A DNA stretch of 64,000 nt from Liolophura sinensis (taxonomy: Eukaryota > Mollusca > Polyplacophora > Chitonida > Chitonidae), in the NCBI RefSeq assembly GCF_032854445.1, contig NC_088300.1, positions 24,101,608 through 24,165,607 on the forward strand, written 5' to 3'. Numbering within the stretch: position 1 is the first letter of the stretch; the number at the start of each line of letters is the position of its first letter. The notes under the pieces were generated by a model. It was not told the origin of the DNA. It worked only from the letters and a program-made list of their open reading frames with translations, and searched no databases. This document shows, piece by piece, positions 47,009-59,760 of this stretch. Made by a program: the position numbers and the translations under genes.

Positions 47009-48334
47009 GTAAAACTCTCAGTCGAACCGTTATTTCGATTACTAGAGCTGCCAGTTTGAATAAGTAGTGATTCCATTAGGCATATCGCGTTTAAGCAGAA
47101 CAACTCACTGAACTTCGCAACATTGTCAAATTTGTTCAGTTAAAAAAATCACAAAACTTTAAACTATTAAGGGCAAGGAACAGGTTGTGTACTAAAAAAT
47201 TTACAATTTACAATTGGGAAAGAGTGTCTTGAAGAAGAACTCCTTTTTTCACGGGCAAACTAATTACCTTTGCAATAGTTTATCACGCGTAGAAGGAGAC
47301 TATCATGTTGAATATCGATTCTAAACATTGTTAAAGTGCTTCCCTTTTCATAAACACAGACAGCTGCAACACAATCTTTTCCATCCATTAAATATTCTTT
47401 TTGCTCGCTCCATTTATGCCAAAGAAATGTGTTAGCAGTCAACAAGTATTGTCTGGTAAATAGTAACTCTTACCCAATAGGGCATCGAGACTCGATCTAA
47501 CACCATTCATGTCAAAGGTTCGGAAGAGACATTGTTTTTCCATGTACGCTGTGACAGGTGCATGCTCCGTCATAGCTTATACGTTACACGAGCGCATTGA
47601 TTTTCCTTACTATTTATGTAGTAAATTTGTCAACATCAACCTCAGAAATATATATGCCGTAACTTTTCCATGGTACAATACCACATACAGCGTGCACGTT
47701 TCTCTACAACATATAAAAAAAATCAACCCACTATGACCACCATTTTTTGAGCTGTGGTTGCTGGATGTGAAGTTGCCTTGATAATCTCAAAATGATAAGA
47801 AGTAACACCAGCATAAAAGTTTTCAGCTCTATCCCAAACAGACAAAATTCTGATTTATTTTTACTGAGTGCAAGCTAACAGTGTAGAAATGTATAGTGTA
47901 TCGACAACCTAAAATGTCTGTGTGGCAGTATTAACTAAACATTGCTACATTTACATTTTCCGTTCCGATCTATAAAACAGGTTTTTTATTAATGTAACTT
48001 TTTTGATACGTTTGAAGTAACATAAATGATGGCAATAGGCATAGGAGAAATGGCAATCTTGTCTGTGAAAAGCAAAAACAACAAAAATGGAGGATTCCAC
48101 GTTTAAATCTTCTTCCCCTAATTTGTGACTGAGGTTTAACGTCGTTTTTAATCGTGGTTAAATCAGAACTATTTGTTTGCTAATAATGAGATTTTTGCAA
48201 CACTGCTTTGTAATAATTATTACAAATTGCAACTCCCTTTCAATATATTACAAAGTGCTATTCATTACTAATTGCGTTGTTACACTCTGAGTGTCTTTTT
48301 GTGATAACTTATTCCAAGCATTAATTAACTGCAG

Positions 48335-48411
48335 GGAGTCCGCGACGGACGGGCAAATCGTGTGAATACCCACGGAAAGGCGTCCCAGTTGCTCGTCTTG
48401 ACAGTTATAAA
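48335..48411 (+). other. E2 exon-like block
   Basis: AATTAACTGCAG gives an AG at 48333-48334, then about 77 bp reading ...TGKSCEYPRKGVPVARL..., ending at a donor GTAAGC at 48412. This short acceptor-to-donor interval is the most exon-like form of the E block. The minus strand is open too (NCQDEQLGRLSVGIHTI). Confidence 0.25.
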
Positions 48412-50844
48412 GTAAGCATTTGTCTACAGTGAGGAGATTTTCACAGATAATCTGACTGGAACTAGAGAAAACCGAACTCATTCAAGAGTGCTTTTGGACT
48501 TTACCGATGGCCTTGGCTTAAGATTGTTCGCTCGCTCGAAATAATGGCAAACCGAATCATTAAAATCACACGTTTATGTTTAGGCCTATGATGTAAAAGT
48601 AAAACCCATTTCAACATCAAATCTTTACTAAAGTGAAACTCTGACGTAATTACCCAAAACTAATTTTTTTTTATAACTAAGCTAAATTCCTTTTTTTTAC
48701 CACATATATATTACAACTTTATTTCTTCCGAACATGATAAGATTATTATCTAACATCGTCTTGATGCTGCTCCGAGATCGTAGATACTTTGATCAAGGGT
48801 ATATTTATTTTAGTTCGTTAGGAATTGGCCAATATCAACACGTGATCATTGTCATTAAATATAAGATGGGGAAGTAGACGTAAAAACCCATTCCTAAAGA
48901 ATGCTACAGCATTTGCCTTGTAACACAAAGGCAATCTTGTTTTCTCCATGTCAGTCTTACGGTGCCTTTGCGGACAATTTGCCTCCGTTGAGGGACAGTA
49001 CTTAAAATTGTCTGAATAATACTGTAGAAAAAACGATGAAGCCATTATCGCTAAGGTATAAAGCAGCACTCAAGTCCATTGTTTTTTGTTTGACTAGTTT
49101 ATTGTCAGTGTAGTGATCAACTCTCAAGTGAGTCCGTACAGTCAAGGTCTTATCACCAATACAGATTTCACACACTGTAACTAAATGTTCAGTTTGACTG
49201 ATTGTTTTTCAGCGTGTCTTCACTTGGTCTCTGTCGGGAAGTGTATAATTGGAGTCTCAAACAATGGTTTCTCTTTTAACTTGAAAAGAAGAAATCCCTG
49301 AAGACTGGACATAAACTGCGGGATGCAAAGTTGGAACTTATAAATCTTGCTTGAAGGATGTTTACTTCCAATACGATTCAAATTTTGCAGTTGTTAGAGG
49401 TATAAAGGTATGCATAAAATAGTAATGGCTTGTCAGACGGTAGGGAATTTCTTTTATTTGAAGAAAATTGACTACTTTTGAATATACTCAATTTCTGTAA
49501 ACAAACAACGAGAATAAGGTCACAGAATGTAAAAGAATTTGTCATTTGTCATGTCGAAATTTTGGGAACTTTGTTCACTCCATCCGTCTGCTTATCTGCA
49601 AGTCGTCCCAGTTAATGTGGTACAACACAACGATAAACGAAAGTTATGGTATTCAGTCATGTGTTACAAACCCCACAAATAGCCTCTTCCGTGTAAGCTC
49701 ATTATTAACACAGAAAAACTCCCTCGTTTTAATGCCACAACAGCAACAAAAACAAAAGTATACCTTCTTCTGAATTTCTTTTTTTTATTTTTGAGCCTGT
49801 AAATGTAGAAAGCGATGCTCGGTAGAAAAGGAATTGATGAATTGCATGGCATTTTTTTTTCTCAAACGTTACGAAGGATTCATTGCCCTTTGATCCCTTG
49901 AATTGTTATTTCATGTTTCATCACAGATTCCATTGTAACTTTACCCATGAATATTCTACACACAGGGAGCCCTTTGACAACAGATTAGTCGTTCTGTGGA
50001 TAGCTGACTTTGTTAAAAGGTAAAATATTGATAATTCGTTACAGCTGACGCCCTATAAACACAGCAACAGTATTTATTGCTCCTCATAAATAGAAATTTA
50101 TGGATTCCGCCCCCCCTCCCTCCCGCAAAGTCTGACTCTTGAGAATTTATCCCATGTAGGAGAGACAGGAATTATGGTGAGTTGAGTTGGCTTTTTACAG
50201 GTTTGATTTTACTTTCTCCCTTAAAAATCTGGCCTTAGTTTTTATTAATTTTGACACATAAGCGCAAACTAGCTGCATTTTGTTTTCGCACAAACTTGAC
50301 AGTAATCTAAAAGAAGACAATGGATGTGCTTTTCGTGTTCAAATATTACGGCTATCCAACTGGGAACCCGTCCTCAAATTTATATCCCATGTGAGTCTTT
50401 AAACAGAAGCAAAGTTCAGCGGTTTGTAAGTGAAGAATACGTGCAGTGTGAGTTAATACAAAAAGATATGCAGGTGGATTAACCTTAAGCTGCATACGGA
50501 TTAATTTTGCTTACGTGGGTGTAAGCTGATGAGAATCAGCAATCAGACTTGTATGCTTTTGATTCAGAAAGCTACAATGGCGATTTGCTCACTAATTACC
50601 AATGGCGATGGAAGTCGAGACCTGTCACCAGGTGGCAGAATGAATTGCACTCGGCAACCACTATCACAGCACACGATGAGTATTGTTACAGAACCTGAGG
50701 AACACGAAATACCTTTGTTACACCGAGAGTTATTTCTCACACCCACAGGAAAATGGCATCAATTTCCCTGGAGCCTTCGCGGTTATGGTTACGAGACCGT
50801 AACTGAAAGTTAATCCTGCCCACAGAGCCTCCCACTGGTCTTTA

Positions 50845-51010
50845 TCTGACTGGTACATGATCCCCTTGTTGTTGCTGTGACAGATTGGCCCGAGGGTCAT
50901 ACAAACAATTGACCTGGTGCCCTATTTGGGCTAATGAACACATTATGGGCAGTTTAAAATTGCAATGGTGGCAATAAACATTGGTGTGTTTCATCAAGAG
51001 GAAACAAAAA
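50845..51010. other. E2 acceptor-like conserved block
   Basis: TGATCCCCTTGTTGTTGCTGTGACAG ends at 50883 in a form close to a canonical 3' splice site. Plus-strand reading from 50884 gives IGPRVIQTIDLVPYLG before a stop; minus-strand reading gives HCNFKLPIMCSLAQIG and NCLYDPR. Conserved with E1, E3 and E4. Confidence 0.3.
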
Positions 51011-51430
51011 CAAGAAACTGTGGACATGTTCGTCCTTTTCTTCTGAGTGATTTAATTTTTTTCATTTCGTTAATGTAAAGGCTTGTAGGAAACCATTCCT
51101 TTCTTCTTTGCAAGCTTTTTATTTGTTTTGCCAGTGCTGACGTTCTCATGATTTCTCTGTCTAAATAACAGGTAACTTTAGAGTAGACAGCTGGGCAGGC
51201 AACATTTGGTGTTTGTAAAATAAATATAACATAATAATTAGAATACATGAATGAACACTGTATTTTTGTGACAATCTTAATGCAGATTTAATCTGTATTT
51301 ATTACTTACGAGATCTTAAAAACACAAACAACAAGTAAAGGCCATAAAAACATTTCCTTTACTCCTTTGTTTGTTCCTTTTGTAATATATTTGATATTTG
51401 CCGTTAAAATTCCATATCTAACTTTATTGT

Positions 51431-51889
51431 TTGTTTACACTATGACTGTGTTTGTGGTTTCGAATTGACCAAAGTCCATGTAGAACCATATTACTGACGT
51501 AGAACTATTTGCTGATCCTTTAATCATGTTATAGCCTGTGGCAGATTCCAGGGTGCGAATATTTGACATCCGGGCTCTAGAGTATCCCTCCCTTTACTCC
51601 GCATATACAGTGCGGAGAACGTTTTAACGATCCAGTAGACGAATCCCACAAACCTCCCACATGAACTACCTCATTGGTTAAAGTCTGTTTATTTGAAGTA
51701 TAAAAGCTAAAGCTTTAGTACACCGAGAGTTTGATTAAGGTGACAGTGTCAGTGAAAGGAAACTCAGCATTAACAGAAGCTAAGCATTGAATAAACTCTC
51801 AGCATTAACCGTGTATTCATGATAATGCATCATGATTAGGAAATACCAGGAATAAGATAATTTTCTCTCTTTTATAAAAGGATGTTTTG
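51431..51889. other. Spacer between E2 and E3
   Basis: No gene recognised. A short repeat of CAGCATTAAC (about 51766 and 51800) is the only structure noted. Confidence 0.4.
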
Positions 51890-52767
51890 TGAATAACATG
51901 GTCTTCCAGAGAACATTTATTTATCTATTATACTAATATTATACTTTCTGTCAAAAATAATGTACCTAAAAACGTTTTATGATAGAACCGGATTATCTCG
52001 CAGTGCAATGCAAAATCTCGTGACAAAATGTCTCTGTGGAGCTTGTGGATCATGGTTGACCAAGCGACCTTATCAAGTCTAGATTATATCTAGAGCGGTA
52101 GGTGCCGAGGCTCCCAAAAGAGGTTTTTTTGTAAGTAGTTCTAACTACCAACAGAGTATCTATGTTGATGCTGTAAGCATATAGGTAATGTTTAATTCTG
52201 TTTAATTTGTCTTTTACGCCGGCTCAGGAGAAATGAGAGGGTATCCCTGAAGTTTAACGAAAAAGGGTCAACTATCGCTGCAGATATGGAGCAGTAGTGT
52301 TTCCTTTGTAACTGACACAAATGTAATTATTTCTCAAAGTCACAGAGTTTTGTCTTTGTTATTGTCCACTCCTAACGCTATCATCTGAATGTGATGACGA
52401 CACAGCATTTTGACTAATTCCAGGCCAGTGACGTCTAATAAATTGCAATTAGCCATGTGACGTGAATGGCTACTGTCGCCGCTGCCCTGCTTTTACTATC
52501 TATGCTGTACACCTTTAGTTATATTATCATTTCTTTCCTTTGTCATTTAAGCCATACAATTGCTGTGCAATAATATTCCTTTTGATCTCGATATAATTTG
52601 ACCAAAGAGGGTAAAAAAAATTCGTCTGTGCCTGTTTTACGCCAATTTTCGAGATATTAAGAAGCATAACCTTTGTTGGGCTTGCCGCTGGTAAATTCGA
52701 GGCCTTTGTTATGTAGAGAATAACTATCTGTCGCCGCGTCTGTCTGGATTCAGTCGGACGGAACATT

Positions 52768-53033
52768 TTATATAATCGATAAGTAATGTTGGATAAGGAA
52801 AGCCAGCAATGAAAGCCTAAAGGTGTATTTTACATGACACCGACGAAAGCTTGTTGGCTTGCAGTTCCGAGGACCATGTGGAACTGGGAATGCGAATGTT
52901 GTCTTGATTCTCGTCTCTGAATTACGAGTTGAAAGCTTTTATAGAGTGCTTGCCGACAAATACAGCAGGAAACAGCCATATTGCACACATTTTCTCCCAT
53001 CACGTTTGTCATTGTGGACGAAGTGAACCAAGG
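52768..53033 (+). promoter_or_regulatory. E3 module: TATA-like box, exon-like body, splice donor
   Basis: TTTATATAATCGATAAGTA at 52768-52786, conserved body, and donor GTAAGA at 53034. The plus-strand frame of E1 is not maintained; the minus strand is open for 60 codons (starts MTNVMGENVCNMAVSC), a frame only partly shared with E1. Confidence 0.3.
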
Positions 53034-54255
53034 GTAAGACTCTCAAGTTAGACATGTAACATTGCTTCTGACGGATTCAGTCGAACCATTATTTCGATTA
53101 CTAGAGCTGCCAGTTTGAATAAGCAGTGGTTCCAGTCAGTTATTCCTTTTGGCATACGGTGTTTAATCAGAACATCTCAGTAAAGTTGACAACAGGTTGG
53201 TTTAGAGAATATGGCAAAGGAATTGTCTTTACAATATCGTTTATCACGGGTAAAAAGATAATGATCATGATCAATTTCGATTAAAAAACATTGTTATAAA
53301 CATGACAAGTTATTTCGTTTTATCAACACAGACAAAGAAAATGCCTTATTTTCCATTTGTTAAATATTTCTTTTCTTCACTGCAATTGTTCTTAGGAAGT
53401 AACAGTCAACAAGTATTGTTTGGGTAAGTGGATGGTACCATTGGTCCACGGTAACCATTGTTAAATTGGACGCCATCACTCCATCTATGGACACTGGGGA
53501 CAAAGGCTACAGAGGAGGTAGTGTAGTTCTACGTATACGCATGACACGTCATATCTTATGGACCAAAACCACACGAGTTTAGGCATAAAACATAAATACA
53601 CAAATACACATCTTCGGGTGAAAGTGTTTGAGCTGTCTCAATTTTGCGATTATATGAATATAGTGCGGTATCTTTGTTGCACTTCTATTTATGTATCGTT
53701 TAAACAGCACTTGTAGCCATCGGTACTGTGGAGATGACGATCAGTTCGGTACAAAACTAGAACAGCACAGATGCAGGACAGAGATTGATTGTGGTTGTAT
53801 AAGAACGGCGTCTTTCTGTATCAGGCTTGTCGTAATGTCAAGAGAACACTACTCAAATGACAGTTCCGTAGCCACAATACATGACGCCTATGTGGTAACT
53901 GCACATTGCACCAAGGGTGTAACCAAGATGTGCTAAGATATCGATGCGATCGGCAGAATCTGTTGGCGGATGGCATACTTGAATGCCCTCTACGAGTGTT
54001 ATGATCATTCATTAGCTAGCTCCATGATAAATCTCAGCCACCCCATAAGCCTCTCTCCACCACACTCAGAGAATCGGCGATGGTCCACTGTGAGGGGAAG
54101 GTCATGTCTGTGACATAGACACGGCACAGATCGGAACTCCTACCAGATAATTGCGGTCAAATTGGTACAAAGTTCTACACACGGGTCAGGGTTGAATTCA
54201 GTACGACAGGCTTTCTAAGATATTGTAAAACCAATCTGTGCTAAATGAATTCCAG

Positions 54256-54380
54256 GGTGTCTGTTTTTGTCTGGGACTTTGGCGTCTTACTGCAAGGATG
54301 TGGCCAGGCGGGCAGGGAAATCCTGTGAATACCCACAGAAAGACATCTGAGGAACTCATCTCCCTTCATCGGTCTACTGC
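54256..54380. other. E3 degraded exon-like block
   Basis: AATTCCAG ends at 54255, and AGAAAGACATCTGAGG shows the in-frame TGA after the CEYP motif on the plus strand. The donor seen in E1 and E2 is lost. The minus strand reads LRCLSVGIHRISLPAW, in line with the other copies. Confidence 0.25.
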
Positions 54381-55649
54381 TACCGACAAAGACATGGACA
54401 TTTGAAATCACTACAAACCATATGGACATTATCAAAGTCAGTGTGAATGGTTAAAGTGTAAAGTTGCATTTTGATGTTTGAAAGATTATGCATTTGAAGG
54501 AACGACGAAACCCACTTCAGTGTGAAATCCTTTCTTTAGTAAACTGTGAGACTGTCGTTTTTACCAAATACTACTTATCTTAATTACCAAGCTAAATTCA
54601 TTTCTGTATTGAGTTTTGTTTTTGTTGCTAACACGTATAGTTGATCTGGACTCTCTTGAGGCGGCCCACAAAACACTAACAGATGTGCTGCTCCTGGAGC
54701 TAGATGTGCTAGATGCTTCGACTAGTTGTATATTCATTTCGCTCATTGTAAATTGTCAATATCAGCATGTGTGCATTGGCATCAAAATATCGCTGTAGCT
54801 AAAGACTAACACAAATGAGGAAGTGGAAGTTGAAATTCCATCACAAAGAATTGTATGGTATCTGCCTTGTAACATAACAACCTTGTTTTCGCGATGTCAT
54901 TACGTTTCAGGGCAAATGGCTTCTCTTGAAGAACAGTATTTAACATTTTACCAGAATTATGTTGTGAAAAGTTATGACGCCATAACCGGTAAGGCATGAC
55001 AGCATTCATGTCCATTGAGTTTTGTTCGACTAGATTATTCTCAGTGTAGTGATCAACTCCCCAGTGATTCGCTAAAGTCATGAACTGTATCACTAATACA
55101 GATTTGACACACTGTAACTAAACGGTCCGTTTGAATGAGGGTTTTTCGTCTTTTGTTCATCTTGTCTCTTTGGGGAAATGTAAAATGTTAGTGTATCCTG
55201 GTATCCGAAACAGGTTTTTGCGCTGTGGGCTGTGTACATGAAGTGTCCAATGTGTATAGTACAAACCTATCAATAAATAAAAGACGTTTATCAGAAACAC
55301 GATTCAAATATAGTTGTTGTCGTGGCGGTATATAGATATGCATATTATCTTGATTGATGTTATTTCCAACAACCACAGGGAGATAGTGTCAGTTTACCAC
55401 TGGCGGATGGGTAAAATATAATTGAAGACATACCCCATAGGGAGTAAAACCAAAGCAGCGACTACAGTGTGATAGCTGGCAAATGGTCAGATGTAACCGG
55501 TGGTATACGGCCTATTGTTGGTTTACCCCAGTTATGATTATATTCTAAATGTTCACGAAAATGCTTAAAAACCACCAAGTTACACTCCTGCTAGCACCAT
55601 AGCTTAAGCACCGTAACTGAAAGTTAATCCTGATCAAGACGCCTTGCAC

Positions 55650-55830
55650 TGGTCATTATCTGACACACACATGACCCCCTTGTTGTTGTGACAGATTGGC
55701 ACGAGGTCATGAAAAGATTTGGCCTTGGGCCTATTTGGGCTAATTAACACTTTACGGAAAGTCTTGACTGCAATGGTGGAAGTAAACATTTGTGTTTTTA
55801 TCAAGGTCCTGAATCAAATTGTGTTCATAA
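55650..55830. other. E3 acceptor-like conserved block
   Basis: TGACCCCCTTGTTGTTGTGACAG ends at 55694. Downstream ATTGGCACGAGGTCATG departs from the other copies and has an early stop in the plus frame. Confidence 0.3.
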
Positions 55831-55844
55831 GGTCATCACAGTGC

Positions 55845-55910
55845 AAGAAACAAAAAAACAAAAAACACAAAAAAAACAACAACAAAAAACAACAACAACA
55901 TCATAAAACT
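55845..55910 (+). repeat. A-rich CAA simple repeat
   Basis: Runs of A broken by C (CAACAACAAAAAACAACAAC). It lies just after the E3 acceptor-like block. It could be a poly(A) tail of a lost retroposed element, but no such element is seen upstream. Confidence 0.85.
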
Positions 55911-57197
55911 GATAGTAGGTTTAGCTTCCGCTTTGACTATTTACTGGTTCTAATTCCCCGAAATTCATGCAGAATTACATGACAGCATGTGTTTTCTGAT
56001 CTTGTAGTTAAGTTGCCGTTTATGGAAGATCTCAGCCTTGGCCTATCACTGAGCATTGATCGTTCAGTAGGCATCATTATAAAATACCTGGAGGAAGGTA
56101 ATTTTTGTTTGTCTTGTAGGTCGGCATTCTGTAAATAAGATTGCATTTATTTATTTTCCGGACTGACATTATATTCTTATCATAAGAAATACTTTACCTA
56201 TAAAACGCTTTTATGGGGAAATCCTAACATATTCCAAAGGCTTAATTAAGCTCGTGACATAAAGCCATGGCCGAGCTAATGGCACCTGGATTCAAACGCG
56301 CAACCTTTAATTTGTCTAGATTACATCTTTCTGGAGGGCTCGGGTGGCGAAGCTCCGGAAAGAAATTTTGTGTAAACAGTTCTGACTATTAGCTAGGTCT
56401 AACTGGTAGCGTATGTTGATGTTACAACCATATTGGTGATGTTTGTTAAAGTCTAATGGAAAGAAATACGCTTGTCTCGTATGTTGGTCTAGAAAAACTT
56501 TTCTCATACACATGAACGAAAAAGTGATAACTATCGTTGCACGGAAGCATATATGGAGCTATAGTGTTCTCCATCCACAAATATTATCAGTTCTCCAAAT
56601 CACGCAGTTTTGTCATTACCAGTGTCCAGCCCTAACACTATCATCTCGTGTTATTTCACTGTATTCGTGCCTTAATATCTCTGAGTGGATTGAAGTGGAA
56701 ACTGTGAGAGACATGCAATCATTTGTCCATACAACATCGTTAGTTTTCGTCTTACTATTGAACACCTGATCGATGTAAAAGTCCTAAAGCCTTCTTCGTC
56801 TTTTTCAATTTTTCACTTTTGTGTCGTCGTTATGAAATAGGTACATCATTACTATCATCTATTTAACAAATATATTCTGAGAAAGTCTATTCCCACCATC
56901 CAAAACTTGGCAAAAGACCAAAATTTCAATTAATCCGTATTATTAATCTCTGATAAAATCATCTTTACTAATAGACAAACGAAATGAATTAGGATAGAAT
57001 TTGGACAAAGGGTGTAGATCAAAATTCATCGGTGCCGTCTTTTCATCAAATTTAACTACATCGAAAAGCAAAACCTATTTGTTGGGTTTGCTCCCAACAC
57101 ATTAAAAACTTTTGTTATGTAATATTTCGGCGTATACTGCTATAAAAAATCACTATCTATCCACACATCTGTCTGGGTTCAGTAGGGCGGAAAATCT

Positions 57198-57458
57198 TAT
57201 ATAATCAATACGTACTCTTAGATAAGGAAGGCCAGCAATGAAAGCTTACGAGTCCCCTTCAAAAAATACAGGCGAAAACTTGTTGGCTTGCAGTTTCGAG
57301 GACCAAGTGAGAATGGGAATGCGAATGTTGTCTTGCTTCTTGGGTCTGAATTACGAGTTGAAAGCTTTTATGGCTTTTATGTATTGTTGGCAAGAAACAA
57401 TCTTATTGCGGGCTCTTTCTCCCATCACGTTCGCCATTATGGAGGAAGTGAACCAAGA
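57198..57458 (+). promoter_or_regulatory. E4 module: TATA-like box, exon-like body, splice donor
   Basis: TTATATAATCAATACGTA at 57198-57215, one change from E2; body conserved; donor GTAAGG at 57459. A plus-strand frame (57238-57462) ends ITFAIMEEVNQE, as in E1, but its first half is in another frame, so at least one frameshift separates the copies. Confidence 0.3.
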
Positions 57459-57976
57459 GTAAGGCTCTCAAGGTAGTCGTGGAACATTGTTTCTGACGGA
57501 TTCAGTCGAACCGTTACTTCCAGCACTAGAGCTGCCAGTTTTAATAAGCAGGTTCCAGCGAATTATTCCATTAGGCTGATCGCGTTAAAGAGGAACAATT
57601 CGCTGAATTTCTGAACATTTCCAAATGTGCTCAGTTAAAAAAAAAACGAAATAATTTAACGATTTTAGTAAAGAGGTTGTGTATTTAAAAAATGTGCAAT
57701 TTGGAGAAGATTATTTTGGACAAAAAGGCCTTTTTATTTTTCATGACAAAGAAATTGTCTTTGCAATATCGTTTTTAACGGGTAAAAAGATAATTATCAT
57801 GTTCAATGTTGATTCTAAACACTGCAAAGGTGCTATCCTTTTAAGAACCACAGACAACGAAAATACATTTTTCCCCAGCCGTTAAGTGGTCTTTTCTTCG
57901 CTCCGTTTGTGCCAAGAACAAGTGCCTGGGTGGATAATAGCACTGGGCCATAGTAACCGTTACCCCACACTACACC

Positions 57977-58048
57977 ATGACTCCATCTATGGCCATTCGG
58001 GACAGAGGCTACAGAGGAAGCATTGTTGTTCGACGTACGAGGCCACAG
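57977..58048 (+). other. E4 short exon-like segment with donor
   Basis: ATG in CACACTACACCATGA context, 24 codons (MTPSMAIRDRGYRGSIVV...), then a donor GTATGT at 58049. E3 (53470-53545) and E2 (47510-47580) align, but their frames and donor differ, so conservation is of DNA rather than protein. Confidence 0.2.
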
Positions 58049-58707
58049 GTATGTACTGTGTCAAGGCTTATCGACTAGCATGACACAACTTTAGGCGTTA
58101 AACGTAACAAGCACATCTAAATCCTCAGTTGGAGGTTTTTAACGGTCAAAACTTGTGATAATAAAAACAGTTGGCGGGTTTGTTTGTTGGTGTTCTGCTT
58201 ACCTCTTCCTTACATTCTTGCTTCATTCTTGTAACTTTTTAGGCGTGTCTTAAGTAACCATCAGTTTAGTCGATGAAAGATAAGAACTGAAAAAGGTTTA
58301 TTCTTGCCATTGTTTGTGACTGGGGTTTTGTCGCTTTTAGTCGTGGTCAGGTAAGAATGATGTATTATGTCAAGAGACAAAACACTGTTTAAATAGAACC
58401 ACAGTACATGACGTCCATGTAGTAACCACTCATTGATACCATCTTTATAAATGTATCACCCGCCAATCCAGCTCGTAAGCCTCTATGTAGACGTCACTAG
58501 TCTGTCAATTCGTATCACTGCTTTCTTAAAATGACCGTCCCGGATGATAAAATGTATTTTGGATAGCCAAGCTATATCGATGCCTTCAGCTGACCATGTT
58601 GGCGGATGTCAGTGGTGAATGCCCCCTTCGGCGTGATAGTCCTTCATTAGCTAGCTCCATTATGAATCTCAGCGACCCCCCAAGCCTCCTCTCTCCATCA
58701 GGCTCTA

Positions 58708-58997
58708 GTGATTCAGCGATGGTCTACTGTGAGGGAAGGTCATGTTTGTGACATGGACACGACCACAGATCGGGACTCCTACCAGATAATTGCGGTCACA
58801 TTGGTACAAAGTTCTAAATACGGGATGTCTATACGACAGGTTTTCTAAGATATTGTAAAACCCGTCTGTGCTAAATGAATTCCAAGGAGTGTGTTTTTGT
58901 CCTCGACCCCGGCCTACAGTTTTCGGTGCCTGACTGCGCGGCTGGACAGGCAGGGAAATCGTATGAATACCCACGGAAAGACGTCTGACGAGCTCGT
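58708..58997 (-). pseudogene. E4 minus-strand frame, unrecognised, probably decayed
   Basis: After an acceptor-like TTATTGCTGTTCAG (complement of 58998-59011), about 96 codons are open, including RRLSVGIHTISLPVQP, RNYLVGVPICGRVHV and NMTFPHS. E1 has RNYLVGIAISGRVYI-like sequence in a frame interrupted by a stop, and E3 is frameshifted. Comparing E1 with E4 codon by codon, changes fall at all three positions, so no coding constraint is visible now. Family not recognised. Confidence 0.25.
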
Positions 58998-59474
58998 CTG
59001 AACAGCAATAAAATACACGTCAGCCTTTCATTTACACTGGGGGGATTTCAGAGATATCTGGTAGGAACTCGAGATAACTCGTTGAACCGTGTCTGGCGTC
59101 CTCTGATGACCTCAGCTCAAGGTCATTCGCTCCCTGAAGAAGATGGCGAAACCAGTGAACCAAATCTCTTAGGTATTCTGAAAGCAAAAGAGACGGATGT
59201 CAGGAATCATTACAGCTCAGACTGACGTTGTCCATATGCGCTTGTTTTTCAAAGTGTATAATAGCGCTATGATGTCTGTAAAATTAAGACTTGGTCAGAA
59301 ACAGTAAATCTCACATGAGGATGAAATCTTCACTGAAACTTTTACACGGATGGTGTTTAAGAAATAAAAATAGGAATTACCAACGTAAATCATTTTCTGC
59401 ACAGTTTTACCACAGTATTTTCTTGAATAATCCAAGTTCGTTCGAAACTATATGGCTGAAAAAGTGTATTTATG

Positions 59475-59760
59475 TATGTATGAATGTATGGTTTGGGTTT
59501 GACGTCGTACTTAACAATTTGGCCATGAGGAGTCATTAGGCGTGTGTCCATCCCGCCAAAGTGCTGCCGCCACTAAAGCATCATGCCGAAGACACCAGAC
59601 ATGACACTTCACCGAATCACATCATACTGACACCGGGCCAACCAGTCATGTTTCCTTGCTTTAACTTTGCTTTTACCATTTTAAAAAGTCATTGGTGTGA
59701 CCCGACTCCTGACTTCGAGGGTGACACTCGAAATGGTCAAATGGAAAAGTGACTTTAATC
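59475..59760 (-). mobile_element. SINE of a third family, related to family 2
   Basis: TATGTATGAATGTATGGTTTG and TTGACGTCGTACTTAACAA are the antisense family-2-type tail. The body (CATGCCGAAGACACCAGACA, TGACACCGGGCCAACCAG) differs from the family-2 element at 29852, so it is a separate subfamily. I recall similar elements from mollusc genomes. Confidence 0.75.

Larger units (their letters stand above)
45690..51430. repeat. Cluster 3, tandem duplication copy E2
   Basis: Second copy, with a decayed SINE-like left end (45700-45930, with GGCAAGACGTCATGGCCAAG), the block at 46072, the TATA module at 46720, and the acceptor-like block ending 50883. It has lost the part matching 43720-44000 of E1. 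It keeps the 48830-49130 block shared with E3 (54800-55080) and E4 (59900-60180) that E1 lacks. No ORF is intact across blocks. Confidence 0.85.
51890..55830. repeat. Cluster 3, tandem duplication copy E3
   Basis: Third copy, about 3.9 kb. Blocks: 52080-52150 (GCCGAGGCTCCCAAAAGAGG, matching 45884), 52260-52400, the TATA module at 52768, 53440-53590, 54210-54360, 54800-55080 and the acceptor-like block ending 55694. Block 52420-52530 also resembles 14165-14440 and 2990-3130 of cluster 1. Confidence 0.85.
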
